Source: Toxorhynchites rutilus septentrionalis (Eukaryota; Arthropoda; Insecta; Diptera; Culicidae). Taken from it: a DNA stretch of 64,000 nt. Positions 11,326 through 21,500 of this stretch are shown piece by piece. Below the pieces are notes generated by a model. It was given only the letters and a program-made list of their open reading frames with translations. It did not search any database and was not told the DNA's origin. Made by a program: the position numbers and the translations under genes. The stretch covers positions 223,771,882 through 223,835,881 of the forward strand of contig NC_073746.1 of NCBI RefSeq assembly GCF_029784135.1, given 5' to 3'. Numbering within the stretch: position 1 is the first letter of the stretch; the number at the start of each line of letters is the position of its first letter.

Positions 11326-11515
11326 ACTATTAAGACTATTGTCTCCTAAATATTAAAAAAAAATAAATTTAAGACTATTTTTTTTTATTTAAATCGTTTT
11401 TTTTACAGGCTCAGTTACATAGGTTTACAGGAGCCGAACTCCTACGAAATTTAAAACTATGTCTCCTAAATATTTAAAAAATTAAGACTATGTCTTCTAA
11501 ATATTTAAACAACAT
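11326..11515. repeat. Short minisatellite, unit about 30 bp, interrupted by a LINE tail
   Basis: Units of the form 'aagactatgtctcctaaatattt' plus an A/T run occur three times around 11,330, 11,450 and 11,487. A 68-bp LINE tail is inserted between the first and second. Confidence 0.65.
11379..11446 (-). mobile_element. 68-bp insertion made only of a LINE 3' hairpin and tail
   Basis: The insert is flanked by AAATTTAAGACTAT (11,365-11,378) and AAATTTAAAACTAT (11,447-11,460), a 14-bp duplication with one difference. On the minus strand the insert is a GGCTC...GAGCC hairpin (11,408-11,435) followed by GTAAAAA, ACGA and an A-rich tail. This order is the same as the last bases of the LINE at 47,883-47,945. 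Confidence 0.75.
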
Positions 11516-12350
11516 CGAGTAATGCCCCATTAAACAATTTCAAATTACTTTCGAGTCTGTTAATATGATAGAGAGTAAATTGTTCCACAAATACGAATGA
11601 ATTATCCTGTCGTTCATTTGCGTCAAGGCAAGATTGTCACATTTCATAGTTCGATTGAATTCAAGTGGAACGAATTTCAGAATGCAAAAGTCGATTTCGA
11701 TCGAATTACATGGTAGATGGGAAATGTACCAAGCATTTTCCAAAGATTTCACCAATGACACGATTGCAAGCATAGGCGGATACTCAATATATCGACGAAG
11801 CTATAGCTGGTGATGGTGAATAGTCCTTCATACATATCATCAACGCCAACCACATTGACATTGATAATCGTTGGGTAGTGCCATATTCGCCCCTGCTGAG
11901 CAAAACATTCAATGTTCATGCATTAATATTGAATTCCTTTATTTCTCATTTCTATTTTACGACTAAAATATATAACTTTTTTCACTTAATTTTTATCTTT
12001 TAAGAGATCAAACATTTCAGTAATGTAGTGTAATGTAATCAATGTAATTAAATACATTGAATTAAGAACAATACACTTTCGTTCGAATCGTTTCATTCGT
12101 TCTTACTTATCGATTCCATTCTATCAATTTTTGTAAAACGTTAAAACATTTCAACACATTTGAAATAATTAATTATTTTTACTTCACAACCAACAGATTT
12201 ACTAGAAACAACTTATATAACAGAACAACTTTTGCCGAGACAGCTAGTTGAAATATAAATGGATGCTTCACTTACCAAATCGATTAACTCAATTTTTTTA
12301 ATATTATTAAACTTCAGTATCAAAGCACTTGATTAGCCCCTAACTGTATA
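11516..12350. other. No recognised gene
   Basis: AT-rich sequence with no supported coding or repeat feature. Confidence 0.3.
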
Positions 12351-12560
12351 TTAGAGTGCCAATGGATGTATGGGAAAAAAGTGACCCTCGAATTTTCAAA
12401 GGGAACTTGATTAAAAATGTTGATTCCCACGAAAAACTACCCTGTTCAAAATATCAGCTCAATCGGACTTTATTTACTAGTGTCGCGCAGCGGTCAAAGT
12501 TTGAATTTTTTGAAAACCGAAAAATCACCCAATGCCAATGAAAATCGTCATATCGATTTT
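12351..12560 (+). repeat. Relic of the fold-back repeat family found at 15 kb
   Basis: It begins AGAGTGCCAATGGATG and ends AATGCCAATGAAAATCGTCA, both versions of the family terminus. Its middle matches the arms of the palindrome at 14,945-15,546 ('aatatcagctcaatcggact', 'cgcagcggtcaaa'). The frame that runs into the LINE from here is accidental. Confidence 0.6.
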
Positions 12561-14447
12561 CTGTACAATTTACTGTCAGAAAAGCACATCAATTTCTCTC
12601 ATGGCAACTCAAAATCTTCTCGTTACAATTTTATGGGCCTACCGCATGGCTCCTACCTAAGCCCCCTCTTGTACAGTTTTTACGTCAATGATATGGATGA
12701 TTGTCTAACTAGAGACTGCACGCTGAGACAACTTGCAGACGATGGAGTTATTTCCATCACGGGTACTAATCCCGTCGCTCTGCAAAAGTCGTTGCAAGAT
12801 ACCATGAACAATCTGTTCACGTGGGCCCTCAAGCTGGGTATCGAATTCTCTACGGAGAAAACTGAAATGGTCGTTTTTTCTAGGAAGCACGAACCCGCCC
12901 AATTCCAGCTTTACCTATCCGGCAAAACGATCCAACACTCTATGTTTTTCAAATACCTGGGTGTATATTTTGATTCTAAATGTACCTGGGGGAGACACAT
13001 TGCGTATTTGAAACAGAAATGCCAGCAAAGAATCAATTTTCTCCAAACAATAACCGGAACATGGTGGGGTGCCCATCCAGGAGACCTCATTCAGTTGTAC
13101 AAAACAACGATATTGTCAGTGTTAGAATATGGCAGTTTTTGCTTCCGATCAGCTGCCAGGATTCATATTCTCAAGCTGGAGAGGATACAATATCGTTGCT
13201 TGCGTATAGCCATGGGGTGTTTGCATTCGACACATACGATGAGTCTCGAAGTTTTAGCAGGAGTACCCCCGCTTACTCTTCGGTTCACAGAATTATCCTA
13301 CAGGTTTCTCATCCGTTGCAAGATCATGAATCCATTGGTGATTGATAACTTCGAAAATCTACTACAACTGACTCCTCAGTCAAGTTTTATGTCTTTATAC
13401 CATGAGTACCTTACCCACGACGTGCACCCTTCACCAGGCATCTCCAACCAAGTTTGCTTCCCATATTTTTGCAATTTCTCTGTCATTTTTGATCTGTCCA
13501 TGCGACAAAAAATCCATGGAATCCCAGATCATCTACGCTCCGATTCTATTCCGCCGATATTTTCGGCAGAATATGGGAAAGTTAGATCTGATAAAATGTT
13601 CTTTACTGACGGTTCATTCATAAACGGGTCCACTGGCTTCGGCATCTTCAATGAAAATTCCAGTGCCTCTTTCAAACTCAAAGATCCTTGTTCCGTGTAT
13701 GTCGCTGAATTGGGTGCGATATACTATGCTCTAGGGATCATTGAAACACTGCCCATCGACCATTATTTTATTTTTTCAGACAGTCTCAGCTCAATAGAGG
13801 CAATCCGCTCAATGAAAGTTGATAAACGCTCATCTTATTTCCTAACAAGAATAAGACATCTATTGAGTGTTTTGGTCGAAAAATTATTCAAGATTACCTT
13901 AGCATGGGTTCCCTCTCATTGCTCGATTCCGGGGAATGAGAAAGCGGACTCGCTAGCTAAGGTGGGCGCTTCAGAAGGCACACTTTTTGAAAGGCAAATT
14001 GCCTATAATGAATTTTTTCACATTCCTCGTCAGGACACACTCGTTAGTTGGCAGCGCATGTGGAGTGAAGATGAGTTCGGTCGTTGGTTACACACGATTA
14101 TCCCTAAGGTTTCGACGAGTGCTTGGTTTAAGGGATTGAATGTAGGTCGTGATTTCATTCGCGTGATATCTCGGCTCATGTCCAATCACTACAACCTAAA
14201 CGCGCATCTCTATCGCATTGGGCTCGCAGCAAACAATCTTTGTGATTGTGGCGATGGCTACCACGACATCGAGCATGTTGTCTGGTCGTGTATCCGGTTC
14301 CATGCTGCTCGCTCTCAGCTCTCTAGAGCACTGAGAGCACAAGGCAGACAATCGGATATCCCCGTCCGGGATATCTTAGGTAGCCGTGATCCTGATCTTC
14401 TGCTTCATCTATACCTGTTCCTCAGAAACGCCGATGTCAACGTTTAA
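12561..14447 (+). CDS. I-group LINE ORF2, 3' two-thirds: RT end, RNase H, zinc motif
   Basis: About 628 codons are open. RT motifs: GLPHGSYLSPLLYSFYVNDM and the catalytic box QLADDGVISI, an LADD form of YADD. Then FFKYLGVYFDSKCTW. RNase H: FFTDGSF (Asp), VAELGAIYYAL (Glu), IFSDSLSSIEA (Asp) and WVPSHCSIPGNEKADSLAK. The C-terminus shows CDCGDGYHDIEHVVWSC, the Cys/His cluster usual in I-group ORF2 proteins. The frame is uninterrupted. EN, gag and the first RT motifs are missing. No native start codon is present. Confidence 0.85.
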   Translation: MYNLLSEKHINFSHGNSKSSRYNFMGLPHGSYLSPLLYSFYVNDMDDCLTRDCTLRQLADDGVISITGTNPVALQKSLQDTMNNLFTWALKLGIEFSTEKTEMVVFSRKHEPAQFQLYLSGKTIQHSMFFKYLGVYFDSKCTWGRHIAYLKQKCQQRINFLQTITGTWWGAHPGDLIQLYKTTILSVLEYGSFCFRSAARIHILKLERIQYRCLRIAMGCLHSTHTMSLEVLAGVPPLTLRFTELSYRFLIRCKIMNPLVIDNFENLLQLTPQSSFMSLYHEYLTHDVHPSPGISNQVCFPYFCNFSVIFDLSMRQKIHGIPDHLRSDSIPPIFSAEYGKVRSDKMFFTDGSFINGSTGFGIFNENSSASFKLKDPCSVYVAELGAIYYALGIIETLPIDHYFIFSDSLSSIEAIRSMKVDKRSSYFLTRIRHLLSVLVEKLFKITLAWVPSHCSIPGNEKADSLAKVGASEGTLFERQIAYNEFFHIPRQDTLVSWQRMWSEDEFGRWLHTIIPKVSTSAWFKGLNVGRDFIRVISRLMSNHYNLNAHLYRIGLAANNLCDCGDGYHDIEHVVWSCIRFHAARSQLSRALRAQGRQSDIPVRDILGSRDPDLLLHLYLFLRNADVNV

Positions 14448-14875
14448 TGATGTTTCCTTCGTTGTGTCCCTGTTTCATATCCCTCCTATCCGATCTATAA
14501 ACTTTTACTTAGTCGCGGCAATACATACAAACACTCTTTACAGATACACGGGCCAAAGGTTGTGCAGTCCACTGATGATTCAACAAGAGCCAAAGGTTAT
14601 ACCGCTCATGACAACTCTACACGAGCTGATGATTGCGCCGGCTAGTGACCATCCTATCCTGGATTCCTCGAGTCGAGAAGACGCACCACGCTAGATATGG
14701 GGTACATACTAGGGGGGCGTTGCTGATTAATGGTCAGCTGCATCCCAATAGGAAGTATCCCGTGTCGGGCACACGTACAGAGCATTGGAGACAGCAACAT
14801 CTCAATTACGAGAACACTTGTAAATAATACTAACCTCGAGCCGACCGCGAGTAATCGGTTACATATTACTAACAT
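12561..14875 (+). mobile_element. I-group LINE, 5'-truncated
   Basis: The element begins inside the RT domain and runs through RNase H and the C-terminal Cys/His motif to a 3' UTR. The 3' UTR carries the CTCGAG...CGCGAG motif (14,834-14,852) shared with the LINEs at 22.0 and 47.8 kb. The terminal hairpin is not seen; the sequence passes into the fold-back repeat instead. Protein motifs are close to those of the 21.9-28.2 kb element. Mosquito I-clade elements such as MosquI are the nearest named group I can suggest. Confidence 0.8.
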
Positions 14876-14944
14876 AAATAATAAGAAAAACTGTCAAAAT
14901 ATTGAACTCCGGCCCCGTATGAGCCTTGATAAAAATATATATTT

Positions 14945-15546
14945 TGGAAAAAATATTGATTTTTCATACGGGACTTCCTGCGAAATGTTGATTTGCACGA
15001 TAAAATACACTCTGCAAAATATTAGCTCATTCGGACTTCATTTACTATCGCAGATCTCAAAATTTTAGTTTTTTGAAAATCGAAAAACCACCCAAGGAGG
15101 GAGTAGAGGAATTCGGGGTTTTCAAAAAAAAATTGTTGATGACAAATGTCTTAGAATTGTATGAAACGTCGAGATTTGCTGTTAACTGAAAAAAAAATTG
15201 TTGTCAAAAATTGACTATTCGGCACGTTTTTTTTTTGTCTGAAAAGACGATTTTTGACGAAATTTTTTTTCAAGATAACAGTAAATCTCCATATTTCATG
15301 CGATTTTAAGATATTTGGCATCATTTTTCTTTTTTTTTTTTTTGTTAAAAACACCGATTTCCTTCACTTCTAGTGATGAAGGTGATTTTTCGATTTTCAA
15401 AAAACTAAAATTTTGACCGCTGTGCGGCACTAGTAAATGAAGTTCGATTGAGCTGATATCTTGTAGAGGGTATTTTATCGTGTAAATCAACATTTCAGAG
15501 GGAGTCCCGTATGAAAAATCAATATGACGATTTCCATTGGCACCCT
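14945..15546. mobile_element. Long fold-back (palindromic) repeat, about 600 bp
   Basis: The arm 14,950-15,240 and the reverse complement of 15,245-15,546 align almost along their full length, starting from ATTGATTTTTCATACGGGAC on both sides. The right end is ...CCATTGGCACCCT. A-runs and T-runs of unequal length account for most differences. Related fragments lie at 12,351-12,560 and 59,817-59,985. It is non-coding and could be a fold-back MITE. Confidence 0.75.
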
Positions 15547-15569
15547 AAACCATTCGTTTTGCTTCGTAT

Positions 15570-16502
15570 TCCGAAAAAACGAAAAAGTCCCAAAAAGTCC
15601 AAAACATTTCGAACCTGAAAATATATTCTTTATGTACCGCGAAAAACACTCCAAAAATTCTGATCAAAAATCACATATACCTAAAATAGACGTAGGAAGA
15701 AAGTTGAATACCAACTAAAGTAGTACTGAATCTCAAAATAAAAAAAAATATAATTTAAAATACAAATAATAATTAATTTAAAATTTGTTTAGTGTTTGAT
15801 TTTCTGATGAAAAAAATAGTTTGAAGATATTTATCGATACACCTTAGTAAGATGTACTTTCAGTATTTTTTCATATTTTTGTCTCAAAACTATTGAGAAC
15901 GGCTTGAAAAAACGAAAAGGTGCATTTTTCATCATAGATCCTATGTTGTACCACATAAGAACTCAAATATATGGTACTAATTTCAAAATTTTATATTTAG
16001 TACCCTATACAATATTTTCCATACAGCTGATGATTTGGTTTGGGGGACTTTTCACTCCCATACCCAGGCAGACTCTTTGGAAGTATAATTTTTTTTTTGT
16101 ACCGCGCAAGACTGAAAAAAAACTGAAAAAAATCACACATATCTAGAAAAGTCGTAGGAACACATTTAAATATGAATAAGAGTAATATTGAATCTCTAAG
16201 TCCAAAAAAACTCAAAATTTCAATATTTTTTAGTACTAAAATTTTTTATGGATTTTTTTTAATATTTTTTCTCGATACACCGTAGTAAGATACACATTCA
16301 CTTTTTTTCAAATTTTTATCTCGAAGCTTCTAAGGATGGCACGAAATAAACGAAAAAGTACGATTTTCACTATAGATCCCATGTTAAACCACATAGGGGT
16401 TCAAATAAAACGCCAAAATTTCTTATTTAATATCCTATATAATATTTGCCATGCAGCTAGTGGTTTGTTTGGGGGACTTTTTATTCCCTTACCCGGCCAG
16501 GC
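15570..16502. repeat. Tandem pair of MITE copies (same family as 8.1-8.5 kb)
   Basis: Unit A (about 15,570-16,069) and unit B (about 16,070-16,502) share the same order of blocks: 'gtaccgcg', 'tcgtaggaa', 'cgatacacc.tagtaagat', 'acgaaaa', 'atagatcc', 'aaccacata', 'gtttgggggac' and 'acccggccaggc'. Unit B is the closer match to the reverse complement of 8,106-8,542. Only the right-hand terminal repeat is evident in each unit. Confidence 0.65.
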
Positions 16503-16635
16503 GCTTTCTTTAATAATAAGTATTAACACAACTAAATAACAGAATCTTTTTAGCAATTGTGTATTATCTATCGTGTGGCGTAGCTGTTTGTCGGTATTTT
16601 GGTTTTTCGATTTCATATGAGCATTTGAAGTGATG

Positions 16636-16896
16636 AAGATTCTTCTTGGATGGCACTAACGTTCCCAGTGGAACTTTTACCTTATCAACGTAGGTATTAC
16701 TTACGTAATTTTTATTAGTAGTACTTAGTTGAGAATTCTATGCCGGATAATACGCTTTGAATGTATTCTGGAGTGGCATGCTCTAGAATACGCGTCACCA
16801 CAGTGCAAGTCGAAATATATCCCGGTCAGAACGGGAATCGAACCCGAAACCATGGCATGATAATGTGGGACGGTAACCACTTGGCCATGGGAGCAC
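16636..16896 (-). mobile_element. tRNA-derived SINE (Feilai-like)
   Basis: On the minus strand it starts GTGCTCCCATGGCCAAGTGG (box A region) and has GGTTTCGGGTTCGATTCCCG (box B). The body contains 'GTGACGCGTATTCTAGAG' and 'CTAAGTACTACTAAT', and the 3' end is 'GTTAGTGCCATCC' plus an AAGAA tail. It matches the copies at 17.6 and 52.4 kb. Feilai is the Aedes tRNA-related SINE I know of; assignment is by memory of its general structure. Confidence 0.75.
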
Positions 16897-17550
16897 TAAA
16901 TGATGATGCTACAAAAATTGTAAAAAAAAATCATATAACCGCCATTTTGTCAATTTTTTTAACTTTATGTGAAAGAACATGCATTTTTACGTATTACAGC
17001 AAAATTTCAGATAAAATTTGGAAAGAATCTTACGCGCAGAACTACAAACGCATTGATAAAAATTATTTTTGATCTCAAATTTCTTAAATGCATACTCGAA
17101 TACACCTCAAAGAGGTTCGAACTTAAATCCTAAATGACATGACTTTGGACAACTCACTATGTAATGCAAATTTTTTTATGTAATTTCGTAATTTGAAGCG
17201 AAATTGCACAAAGTTCATGTCTGGGTTCCACATTAAGTGAACTTACTATAAAACTCAGAAGCGTCGAGTAAAGCTTTCGCATCCTGGGCGGAAGTGTTTA
17301 ATTTTCCTCAAATGTGCCAAACAATGTAATTCAAATAAAACTGTTGTCCTAATAATCCGTCAGCGATCGTTCTTTTCGCATCGGAAAATAACGGAATCTA
17401 GTGGTTCATACAAGTGCTCAAAAGGCGGATTTCTTCGAAAATTCAGCGCAATTGAGAAATATTGGGCAATTGTCAATTAAATTCATCAAAAGAGTGACTC
17501 TAGTGCAGGAGAAATGAAGAAATGATAGCATAACATAAATCATAATAAGT
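16897..17550. other. No recognised gene
   Basis: AT-rich sequence between two SINE copies. No supported feature. Confidence 0.3.
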
Positions 17551-17564
17551 ATAGAGAAAAATAA

Positions 17565-17838
17565 CCGTGCACCCGTGGTCGAGTGGTTCGCGTCCCACAC
17601 TATCATGCCGGGTGTTCGGGTTCGATTCCCGTTCTGGTTGGGGGATTTTTCGTCAAAGAAAATTATTCCGGCTTGCACTGTGGTCACGCGTATTCTAGAG
17701 CTTGCCACTCTAGAGCACATTCAAGGCGTGTTATTCGGCATAGAAATCTCAACCAAGTATTAATGAACGACGCTAGTTAATGAATACGTTGAGACGGCAA
17801 AAGTTCCACAGGGAACGTTAACGCCATTCAAGAAGAAG
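17565..17838 (+). mobile_element. tRNA-derived SINE (Feilai-like), full length, with target duplication
   Basis: The flanks are a perfect 14-bp repeat ATAGAGAAAAATAA (17,551-17,564 and 17,839-17,852). The head contains GTGGTCGAGTGGTTCGCG (box A) and GGGTTCGATTCCCG (box B), the two internal promoter elements of RNA polymerase III. The body and the final GCCATTCAAGAAGAAG tail match the other copies. This is the best-preserved copy, in opposite orientation to the one 700 bp upstream. Confidence 0.85.
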
Positions 17839-17854
17839 ATAGAGAAAAATAAGT

Positions 17855-18450
17855 ATAGTATTTTGATAGAATTTCAAGGAAATCTAAATTCAACGTTGAA
17901 AAACCCAAACCGAACGACAGTTATGTGGCGGATGTCTCGAAAGTATTTTCCTGTGTATAAAGTAATATATAACACACTCTTTATAATCTAGCATGAGAGG
18001 TTGATAGTCGGAGTAGTTCTCCAATACCCTAACCTATAACCTCTAAAAATGCGAAGGCTCGTTAGCCTCGTACAAACGATGCTGTGATTTGGTACCACAG
18101 CTGAATGGTTCTTATTTCGTCGAAAAAATCATTAACACATAAATATGACAACAGGAACGTTGGAATTGATCCATCGATCATTTTTATTGACGATAAGTCG
18201 CATGAAATAGACCTCACCGACGAAGAACCCGCACCTATGAAAAACAAAATATACAGCCAACTAATTGGTTCTAACACCAGTATTAACAATCTTACGCCAC
18301 TGAATGATGTCATAAATCATAATAGCAATCTACGCACTTGTATGTGAGAAAATGATTTGAGATCCTGGGGAACAGAACCGACAGTCATTCAGGACTCAAA
18401 TTGCTTCACAATGATTCAAGCATTTACATTCAGGCTTCTGAGACTTAGTG
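17855..18450 (+). other. Unassigned stretch with an 80-codon frame
   Basis: A frame at 18,105-18,347 reads like real protein (acidic, IIFIDDKSHEIDLTDEEPAP). I do not recognise it, and it has no neighbouring domain or clear splice signals. It may be a fragment of a retrotransposon gag or env-like ORF. Confidence 0.25.
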
Positions 18451-18940
18451 TTACGGAACGTGTTTTATTTATTTATTTTTTTTTTTTTGCGGGAAAAAAC
18501 TTATGTGAGCATTTATTCGCAGGCACATTATATACGTGGGAACCAGAACCAGTATCAGGGAACAACTTATCTCGTTGCCGCCAGAATTGGTCGGAAGATT
18601 TTCTTCAGTGATGGCATGTTTCCTGTTGTTTTGTCGACGCCCCATACCCGAATTACTTTCTCTTGGGCGGAAACGACAGCAAAAGAGCAGTGCCAAACAA
18701 CAAGGCGACGTCCGGAATTTCCTCGTCATGCACCAGTTAACTCGAATCCGGTTGGCCGTGCGAGAAGAAATGTTTGCCCTTCCTGTCGAGTTTACAAGTT
18801 CGAACGTGTACATTATGAATAACATATCGAGCAAACACACGTATCTCATGAACGTTTTTTTTCCAGCACGATTAATTCGGGTTTGTTCAGCGGCGAATTG
18901 CAAATTGATGTTTACATCGGTTTGGAAAATAATCTAGGTA
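18451..18940. other. Unassigned stretch open in several frames
   Basis: Three plus-strand frames and one minus-strand frame are open for 120-144 codons over 18,448-18,937. This is unusual in AT-rich DNA; the local GC content is higher. No domain is recognisable on either strand. It could be a repeat with few stop triplets or a decayed gene. Confidence 0.25.
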
Positions 18941-19760
18941 ATAGAAAACTCCTCATTCCACAGATTTATTCTATTAGGTAAACGATTCGACAAAATATTA
19001 CTAAGTTCATTTGCAGGCCCTCAATATAGTCTATTTGAAATAAGTGAAGAAAAAATTACTGTTACAATCAACTTTATTATTTACCATTTTCGTCATATGA
19101 AAAATGATGATGTATTTTCAGTGATTAATCTGAATGTAATCGTTGCTGGCATGGAAACATTTACCCAGAAGGAAAAAAATCGTCTCTGCTGCCATTTCGC
19201 CATGAAAAAGAAAATGTAACAGATGTTGAAACATGGGATCTACATAATTCTTAAAAAACGGATAGACGAAACAGTTGAAAGAATAGAGCTCCAGCTAAAG
19301 TATACAGTATGTTTGATTGAAAATCTAAAAAATCATTTAAGTTGAGTTTCTTCCACCTGCTACAAGAATCATAACGAACGAATTCGAACAGTTGAAAATC
19401 TTTGAATCAAATGGTTCGAATCGAAACTCTACCGCCATTACACTATCCGGTCGATTTTGATACGGTTCGTTTTCGGCTACATGGAATTTGGCACAGCACC
19501 ATTATAATCGAATACTGTTATTCATTGGGAATTCATAGTTTTATCCGAATATGGACTCAGGAAACAAAGAAATACTCTCCAGGATATCAATGTGAACGAA
19601 ATATGTTGCCATGATTTGATTTCATGTAAACAAAAAAAAAATCTGACACACTTAAAATGATAATGCTTATTTAATGAATAAAATCTTTAGAATTCCTCTG
19701 AACTACATTAAGAGTGTATATAATCGCATTGGACAAGTGCTGTCAGGGTAAGATCGTTTG
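18941..19760. other. No recognised gene
   Basis: AT-rich; only short frames without domain signal. Confidence 0.3.
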
Positions 19761-19814
19761 TTTTCAGCAGAAAATATCGAACTATGCGCTGATAAGTTAA
19801 CTGAACTGCTGAAT

Positions 19815-20590
19815 TACCCAAGAAACATGAAACACAAACTGATGTAGAAACTCATCTAAAAGTAGTGGCTCTATTCAAACGAAATCCGAAGTTAACCTCG
19901 ATAGACGTTGGACGGAGTTTCTCTATCTCATGTCCAAAAAGCAAAAAAAGAAGAGGAGGGTTTTGGAAGTTTTTTTTATCCCATTTATTTATTTATCAGG
20001 CTCAATAGCATTTTATCTGTAACAGAGCCGGGTTTTTATCGTGTACATGTACATATGTTTATGTTTCTATAAATTGTAAATTACACAGTAGAAGTAGTAG
20101 CCATTTAGGCGTTAGGTTTTACTCTTCCATTACATTATGGTAAATTACACTGTAGTAACCATTTAGGCGTAAGGGTATTCTATCTGTTCTTCCATTGCTC
20201 AGCAGACCGGACAGCGGAGACAGTTGATATTGATCATCGTTGTGTTATTTATAGAACAGCAGCTCGATGTTCCTTGCAGAGCAAAGCAGTTGTATGGATA
20301 AATCGATCTTTGTTCCACCGTGGATCGATCTCCATCGCTGATGATGGTTGCATGGACGTAGTTATTCTATAACAACACAAAGATGGTCAATTGAGGGCCC
20401 TGAGTTTGAACTCACGATCGATCGCTTAGTAAGCGAATACGTAACCAAGTGGCTACGAAGACCCCCGATTTTGGAAGTTTTAAGGCACAAGTTGTATTGG
20501 ACAATAACGCGGAGCTAAATTTTGAGCCAAAAAAATGCTCATGGAAGCTCTAAGAGAATTTTATGATTAAATACGATTGCATCGAAAAAT
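19815..20590 (+). pseudogene. Relic of a DD37E-like Tc1/mariner transposase, split by a SINE
   Basis: Before the SINE the frame reads HLKVVALFKRNPKLTSIDVG. After it comes GSFKAQVVLDNNAELNFE, then a WKL-stop-ENF segment. The pieces line up with KRVVKQFRRDPRSS, LRTYKVQKAPN and ARKLY in the DD37E transposase at 22,416-22,823. Only the DNA-binding half survives, with stops. The SINE insertion (19,974-20,468) separates the two parts. Confidence 0.55.
19974..20468 (-). mobile_element. 495-bp tRNA-derived SINE with a LINE-type 3' hairpin
   Basis: It is flanked by a 13-bp repeat TTTTGGAAGTTTT (19,961-19,973 and 20,469-20,481). On the minus strand the head contains TAGCCACTTGG (box A-like) and GAGTTCAAACTC (box B-like). 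A long unrelated body contains an internal duplication around 'cgcctaaatgg.tactac'. The 3' end is a GGCTC...GAGCC hairpin (19,999-20,029) followed by an (ATAA)-rich tail. The hairpin position matches that of the LINE 3' ends in this window. Confidence 0.8.
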
Positions 20591-20609
20591 GATGACTTTG
20601 CGTTGTTTT

Positions 20610-21075
20610 TTTTTTTCAAATGTTAGGAATAAAGTGAAGTGTATGGGTATTTTGGTTATTGTTTAGGGTATATTTGATGATGTATTTTCCATTTTTTTGA
20701 GTGCGCGAATAATGATTATTACGCTGTTGACAGCTGGATGCGTGGATGCTGTCTGAAAATCTGTACTTGTGGTATCGATTCTGAAGTAACGGGGTGTCGT
20801 AGAACAAATTCCAATGAATATTTTGAAACTTTAGGACAATATCTAAAGCGTTGGATAAAGGTTTTTGAAAATTCGAAAAATTGCCAAAATGGCAACCATT
20901 TCGTATAGAAATACTATATCCCTTGAGGTGACTCCATACTTTTGGCTGTAACTTTCCAACGAAATCAAATATCGAAAAATGCTTTTAAGACAACATTTCT
21001 GAGGGCATAGGCGTCCAAAAAATGTAAAAAACAAAAATCCGATTTTTTTCCATTTTCTAGACCGGGGTCCCTCCT
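20610..21075 (-). repeat. Partial copy of the 9.15-9.79 kb repeat, opposite orientation
   Basis: Blocks 'ttgacagctgg', 'gactccatacttttggctgtaact', 'aaatatcgaaaaat', 'aacatttctgagggcata' and 'accggggtccctcc' occur in inverted order relative to 9,155-9,792. A frame of 63 codons here is accidental. Confidence 0.55.
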
Positions 21076-21139
21076 TAATTCCTTCCCGTATTATTTAATA
21101 CGTCACGCATCGAGTGATTTCACTACTCTGCTGAGCGTT

Positions 21140-21500
21140 CTAGCGCCCTATGTTATGCAAGTATACCACGAGACTCCGCAATGTCCTATCTTTCGGACCA
21201 TTCTCATTGCTTTTAAACGATCGGATATGGTTTGCTGAGCTATCTGCAAGTTCTTGTTGCGTTTGTGACGGATCTTGAACGAGTAAAGCCACCAATTCTT
21301 CATCTTCAAACTTTTTCGGTGGTCCGGAACGTTCTTCGTCTTCCAAGTCAAAATTACCATTTTTAAACCGTGCAAACCACGTCTTACACGTTCGCTCAGT
21401 TGGAGCATGGTCACCATAAACTTCCACCAAAATGCGATGATTTTCCGCAGCTTTTTTCATCATATTGAAGTAATGAAGATACACTCTACATGCTATTCGA
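21140..21500 (-). pseudogene. Mariner transposase, N-terminal fragment
   Basis: The frame contains YFNMMKKAAENHRILVEVYG, ERTCKTWFARFKNGNFDLED and GPPKKFEDEELVALL. This is the paired helix-turn-helix DNA-binding region and linker of mariner transposases. The catalytic domain is absent: after SQTQQELA the similarity decays into stops. A possible terminal repeat ('ggctgataagtcccgggattg') lies at 21,680-21,700, upstream of the start. Confidence 0.7.

Noticed and set aside
12417..12560. Apparent N-terminus of the I-group ORF2
   Set aside because: These 48 codons lie in a fold-back repeat relic and only happen to be in frame with the LINE.
17583..17780. Overlapping plus and minus frames of 62-100 codons
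   Set aside because: They are translations of a SINE with defined ends and target duplication.
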